Below are positions 60,608-64,000 of a stretch of DNA of 64,000 bases, in pieces. Within the stretch, counting starts at the first letter, position 1. Every line of letters begins with the position of its first letter. The notes beneath the pieces were generated by a model. That model worked only from the letters and a program-made list of their open reading frames with translations. It ran no database searches and had not been told where the DNA came from. The DNA lies in NCBI GenBank assembly GCA_022826515.1, contig JAJDUT010000078.1, positions 92,549-156,548 on the forward strand, given 5' to 3'. Position numbers and translations under genes: made by a program. The DNA comes from Candidatus Latescibacterota bacterium (lineage in GTDB: Bacteria; Latescibacterota; UBA2968; UBA8231).

Positions 60608-60685
60608 AATATATTGCGGCAGCGCGGAGATCGCCTAGATTGATTGCTCCGCCGCTAAGGGCAAAATAAAAGCAGAGGAGAATTA

Positions 60686-62407
60686 ATGGCAGCAGATCGT
60701 GGAAAACTAAGGAGCGCCGACTGGTTTGGACGCGAGGACAAAGGCGGCTTCATTCACCGCAGTTGGATGAAGCGCGGCCTGCCCGAGCACGAATTCGACG
60801 GCCGCCCGGTCATCGGCATCTGCAACACGTGGTCCGAACTGACGCCGTGCAATATCCACTTCCGCGACTTGGCCGAAGCCGTCAAGCGCGGCGTGTACGA
60901 AGCCGGGGGGTTGCCCGTGGAATTCCCAGTCACCTCGCTGGGCGAGCCTATCATGCGCCCTACTACCATGCTCTTCCGCAACTTGGCGAGCATGGACGTG
61001 GAAGAGTGCATTCGCGCCAACCCGGTTGACGGCGTGGTGCTCCTGACCGGATGCGACAAGACCACGCCAGCGTGCTTGATGGGCGCGGCCAGTGTCGATC
61101 TGCCGACGATTGTCGTGCCCGGCGGACCCATGCTCAACGGCAAGTATCGCGGCAGCGATATTGGTTCGGGAACGGACGTGTGGAAATTCAGCGAGGATTT
61201 TCGCGCTGGGAAGATGACGCGCGAGGAGTTTGGGCTGGCCGAGGACGGCATGACGCGCTCGGATGGGCACTGCATGACGATGGGCACGGCATCGACGATG
61301 GCCTGTATGGTCGAGGCGCTCGGCATGACCCTACCCGGCGGCGCGGCGGTCCCGGCCCCGGACTCGCGGCGCAAGGTGCTGGCGCATCTGGCCGGGTCGC
61401 GCATCGTCGAGATGGTGGGCGAAGACCTCAAGATGTCCCATATCCTCGGGCGCACGGCCTTTGAGAATGCCATCAAGGTCAACGCGGCCATCGGCGGTTC
61501 GACCAACTGCGTCGTCCACTTGCTGGCTCTCGCCGGGCGCGTCGGCGTTGAGTTGTCCTTGGACGATTTCGACCGCCTCGGCAGCGAGCTGCCGCTATTG
61601 GTCAATTTGATGCCCGCGGGCAAGTATCTGATGGAGGATTTCTATTACGCTGGCGGCTTGCCGGTGGTGATACAGGAGCTGAAGGACGAATTGCATCTGG
61701 ACGCTTTGACGGCGACGGGCAAGTCGCTCGGCGAGAATGTCGCCGGGGCGGTCTGCTACAATCGCGACGTGATCGCGCCGCTGGATGCGCCGCTGATCGA
61801 GGCCGCGGGCTTGGCCGTGCTGCGGGGCAATGTTTGCGAAGACGGGGCGATCATCAAGCCGTCGGCTGCCTCGCCCGAGTTGATGCAGCACCGGGGTCGA
61901 GCGGTGGTGTTCGAGACGATTGAGGACTATCACGAACGGATCGACAGCCCGGATTTGGACGTGGATGAGTCGAGCGTATTGGTGCTGCAAAACGTCGGGC
62001 CGGTCGGCTATCCAGGCATGGCCGAGGTCGGCAATATGGGCTTGCCGAAAAAGCTGCTGGAAAAGGGCGTGCGGGACATGGTGCGCATTTCCGATGGCCG
62101 CATGAGCGGTACGGCCTACGGCACCGTGATCCTGCACGTGGCCCCCGAAGCGGCCATTGGCGGCTCGCTGGCACTAGTGCGCGACGGCGACGAGATCGAG
62201 CTCGATGTGGCGGCCCGGCGGCTGCACCTAGACGTGTCGGACGAGGAACTGGCGCACCGCCGTGCGGCTTGGCAGCCTCCTGTGCCGCACGATACCCGGG
62301 GCTACGTCAGCCTCTATATCGACCACGTGATGCAGGCCGACAAAGGAGTTGACTTCGACTTCTTGGTCGGCAAGTCGAGTGCCGTTGTAACGCGCGAGGC
62401 CCACTAA
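60686..62407 (+). CDS. IlvD/Edd-family sugar-acid dehydratase (arabinonate/xylonate dehydratase-like)
   Basis: 573 residues, SD AGGAG 5 bases upstream. Fe-S dehydratase. Cys at 46 (GICNTWSELTPCN), 123 (TGCDKTTPACLMG) and 196 (GHCMTMGTAS) match the cluster ligands of the [2Fe-2S] sugar-acid dehydratases. The start WFGREDKGGFIHRSWMKRG and GGPMLNGKYRGSDIGSGTD resemble L-arabinonate/D-xylonate dehydratases more than the branched-chain amino-acid enzyme. Expected product: a 2-keto-3-deoxy sugar acid. The MR/MLE gene starts 15 bases later, so a sugar-acid catabolic operon is likely. Confidence 0.88.
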   Translation: MAADRGKLRSADWFGREDKGGFIHRSWMKRGLPEHEFDGRPVIGICNTWSELTPCNIHFRDLAEAVKRGVYEAGGLPVEFPVTSLGEPIMRPTTMLFRNLASMDVEECIRANPVDGVVLLTGCDKTTPACLMGAASVDLPTIVVPGGPMLNGKYRGSDIGSGTDVWKFSEDFRAGKMTREEFGLAEDGMTRSDGHCMTMGTASTMACMVEALGMTLPGGAAVPAPDSRRKVLAHLAGSRIVEMVGEDLKMSHILGRTAFENAIKVNAAIGGSTNCVVHLLALAGRVGVELSLDDFDRLGSELPLLVNLMPAGKYLMEDFYYAGGLPVVIQELKDELHLDALTATGKSLGENVAGAVCYNRDVIAPLDAPLIEAAGLAVLRGNVCEDGAIIKPSAASPELMQHRGRAVVFETIEDYHERIDSPDLDVDESSVLVLQNVGPVGYPGMAEVGNMGLPKKLLEKGVRDMVRISDGRMSGTAYGTVILHVAPEAAIGGSLALVRDGDEIELDVAARRLHLDVSDEELAHRRAAWQPPVPHDTRGYVSLYIDHVMQADKGVDFDFLVGKSSAVVTREAH

Positions 62408-62422
62408 CGAAAGGACTAGACA

Positions 62423-63562
62423 GTGAAAATTGCCAAGATCGAACAGTTTTTCCCGCGCCAGCGCATGCGCTTGGTCAAAATTACTACGGACAACGGGATA
62501 GTTGGCTGGGGCGAGACGACCCTAGAGGGGAAGCCCAAGAGCACTTGGGCGGCGGTGGAAGAGTTGGCCGAGTACTTCGTCGGCAAGGACCCGCTCCGCA
62601 TTGAGCACCACTGGCAGCACGTGTATCGCTCGGCCTTTTTTCGCGGCGGCAATGTGCTGATGAGCGCGCTGTCGGGCATTGATCAGGCGCTGTGGGACAT
62701 CGCTGGCAAGCACTACAATGTCCCCGCCTATATGCTCTTGGGCGGTGCGGTGCGCGACCGGATTCGCGTGTACGCGCACTGGGGCATCCACGGCCAGACC
62801 GACGCGGCGCTGGCCGCGGCGCGGGCGCGGCTCGACATGCTGTTGGCCAAAGGCTATACGGCCTTTAAGACGGGGCCGGGTGGCACGTGGCGCGCTCACG
62901 AGCCCCCGGCGCGGATCGACGCCTTTGTCAAAGACGCCTATACCATGCGCGAGTGGGTCGGCGACGAAGTAGAGCTGTGCTTTGACTTTCACGGCAAGAT
63001 GACGCCGGGGCTGGCGATTGAGGTGTGTGGCCAGCTCGCGGGAATGCGGCCGATGTTCGTCGAAGAGCCGATTCCCCAAGAGAATGTCGATGCACTGAAG
63101 GAGGTTTCCGACCACGTGCCGTTTCCCATTGCCACGGGCGAGCGCTTGCTGTCGCGCTGGGAGTTCCGGGAGATTTTTGAAAAGCAGGCCGTGTCCTACA
63201 TCCAACCCGACGGCTCGCACGCGGGTGGGATCACCGAGCTAAAAAAAATCGCCAATATGGCCGAAGTCTATTACATCCACATCATGCCGCATTGCGCCAT
63301 CGGCCCGGTGGCCTTTTCCGCCTGTATGCAGGTCGATGCGGTGGTGCCCAATTTTCTCGTGCAGGAACAGATTGACGCGGGGTTGGGCGAGGGGTTGTTG
63401 GTAGAGCCTTGGCAGGTGGTTGATGGCCACGTCGAACTGCCGACCAAGCCGGGGTTGGGGTTTGATTTGATCGAGTCCGAGGTGGAAAAGACGATTGAGT
63501 ACTCAGAGGAATTGGGCGGCGAACTCTACTACGAGAACGACGGCAGCGTCGCGGATTGGTAG
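62423..63562 (+). CDS. Mandelate racemase/muconate lactonizing enzyme-family sugar-acid dehydratase (galactonate dehydratase-like)
   Basis: 379 residues, GTG start with AAGGA 8 bases upstream. Enolase-superfamily barrel: N-terminal capping domain (VGWGETTLEGKPKS), metal ligands in ELCFDFHGKM (Asp), FVEEPI (Glu) and IATGERLLSRWEF (Glu), and the general-base/acid His in HIMPHCAIGPVAFSA and DFHG. This layout fits D-galactonate dehydratase-like enzymes. It removes water from an aldonate, giving a 2-keto-3-deoxy acid, as does its operon partner, so the two may act on different epimers. Confidence 0.87.
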   Translation: MKIAKIEQFFPRQRMRLVKITTDNGIVGWGETTLEGKPKSTWAAVEELAEYFVGKDPLRIEHHWQHVYRSAFFRGGNVLMSALSGIDQALWDIAGKHYNVPAYMLLGGAVRDRIRVYAHWGIHGQTDAALAAARARLDMLLAKGYTAFKTGPGGTWRAHEPPARIDAFVKDAYTMREWVGDEVELCFDFHGKMTPGLAIEVCGQLAGMRPMFVEEPIPQENVDALKEVSDHVPFPIATGERLLSRWEFREIFEKQAVSYIQPDGSHAGGITELKKIANMAEVYYIHIMPHCAIGPVAFSACMQVDAVVPNFLVQEQIDAGLGEGLLVEPWQVVDGHVELPTKPGLGFDLIESEVEKTIEYSEELGGELYYENDGSVADW

Positions 63563-64000
63563 CGTTGCCGTGCGTTTGAGAAGCTGGTGAAAGTTTTTGA
63601 TTTTTTGACTTGATTTTTTGTTTTTGATGCGATACTATTCTTGCGCGTCGCTGTGAAGCGCGGAGCGTTTGGCTCCGCCGGTAAAGGACGAATTGGCCAT
63701 GGTGGGAAACTCAATCTCAGAGAAGATGCTGCCGCCGGAAGCGCAGCTTTTGGCGGTGGCCGGGTTCTGTTGTCCGCGTAGAGATGCCGTTGGTCAAATT
63801 GACATAAGTCGTTATAAAACAATAATTTACCCCCCCCCCCCCCCTCAAAATTCATCTAGAGCATTAAGCTCTAAATCCCGTAATTCGCACCAAGAGCCGG
63901 ATGATCGCGGGAGTATCTGTGTTGTGTGTCAAGCCTTTTTTATCCTGCTTTGGCTTGGTGTTGCACCCAAGGGGTTCGTCGATGGGCAATGGCGTTGAGC
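63563..64000. other. 438-base end region without a supported gene
   Basis: It starts with T-rich sequence (63590-63627) that includes a weak promoter-like TTGATT-17-TACTAT (63610-63638), then a GCGGAGC/GCTCCGC hairpin (63660-63678, no T-tract). A frame from ATG 63699 with an AAGGA site begins plausibly (EKMLPPEAQLLAVAGF) but then crosses a 16-C run and loses protein character; it may be a broken or mis-assembled gene. Nothing else is recognised. Confidence 0.5.
63829..63844. repeat. Homopolymer of 16 C
   Basis: An uninterrupted C16 run in an otherwise mixed region, 60 bases after a plausible gene start and in its frame. Length errors are common in such runs. Confidence 0.9.

Noticed and set aside
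63660..63678. GCGGAGC/GCTCCGC hairpin as terminator of the sugar-acid operon
   Set aside because: Only 7 bp, about 100 bases after the stop and without a T-tract; mentioned in the region entry only.
63529..63855. Minus-strand frame across the C16 run at the window end
   Set aside because: It overlaps the well-supported MR/MLE 3' end; the poly-G translation and Lys/Thr-rich tail have no support.
1..64000. A complete type IX secretion system in the window
   Set aside because: Only PorX-like, PorV/FadL-like and sorting-like motifs are seen; no SprA, PorU, PorL/M or PorK/N-type gene was recognised.

Overview
The window is a GC-rich, densely coded piece of a Gram-negative bacterial chromosome, cut at both ends. 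No rRNA, tRNA, transposase or phage gene was seen. The gene content suggests an uncultivated lineage of the FCB superphylum, most likely Latescibacterota or a close relative. Pointers are several surface proteins ending in a FlgD-like Ig domain with the TPNGDGVND signature, an internal T9SS-style NYPNPFNPST motif, a PorX-type response regulator, a PorV/FadL-like outer membrane protein, CRTAC1/TPR/ComEA genes in a row, and sugar-acid catabolic genes of Tm-1, MR/MLE and IlvD types. The lineage is an inference from gene families, not from a marker gene.

Layout. 1-8.1 kb: C-terminal half of a CusA-type metal RND pump, a Rieske protein, a small secreted CxxCH protein, a low-complexity SNDG-repeat secreted protein and a CopA-type copper ATPase. 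8.2-11.3 kb: a plus-strand operon of Tm-1-like ATP-binding protein, cupin, PEP-hydrolase-like TIM barrel and SpoU methyltransferase; a MITE-like element precedes it. 11.3-17.1 kb: an AlbA_2 ATP-binding protein, a YgiT-like small protein without its cysteines, then a minus-strand sugar ABC importer (binding protein plus two permeases, no ATPase) with a DapA-family aldolase.

17.1-33.4 kb: a ten-gene minus-strand envelope cluster read from a good sigma70-like promoter at about 33.43 kb. In order of transcription it encodes a parvulin-type PPIase, a DOMON/CBM9-like secreted protein, a lipoprotein, three large proteins with FlgD-like C-terminal Ig domains, an unknown 884-residue probable outer membrane protein, a CRTAC1 FG-GAP protein, a TPR lipoprotein and a ComEA-like protein. 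I regard this as the best candidate for an undescribed system, probably in surface assembly or secretion.

33.6-42.4 kb: xylulokinase divergent from glyA, a SelA-like PLP enzyme, a dockerin/TolB-propeller surface protein, a small coiled-coil membrane protein, glucokinase and a GalE-like epimerase. 42.4-51.1 kb: 2-phosphoglycerate kinase, bactofilin, a PorY-like histidine kinase next to a PorX-like REC-PglZ regulator, TsaE, two outer membrane barrels and a Gly/Tyr-rich lipoprotein ended by a strong terminator. 51.1-57.8 kb: a lipoprotein, a metallopeptidase-propeller-barrel fusion, a TPR lipoprotein, an Omp85-like barrel and a YwaF-like membrane protein. 57.8-63.6 kb: GT87-like mannosyltransferase, NlpC/P60 hydrolase, 3-hydroxybutyryl-CoA dehydrogenase, and a sugar-acid dehydratase pair (IlvD/Edd type and MR/MLE type). 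The last 438 bases hold no gene I can support and contain a 16-C homopolymer.

Start codons were moved from the longest reading frame wherever a Shine-Dalgarno site, overlap or signal peptide gave a better one. Dispersed non-coding repeats (a 106-bp TIR element with related copies, and a GTAGGGG/CCCCTAC palindrome family) sit between genes.
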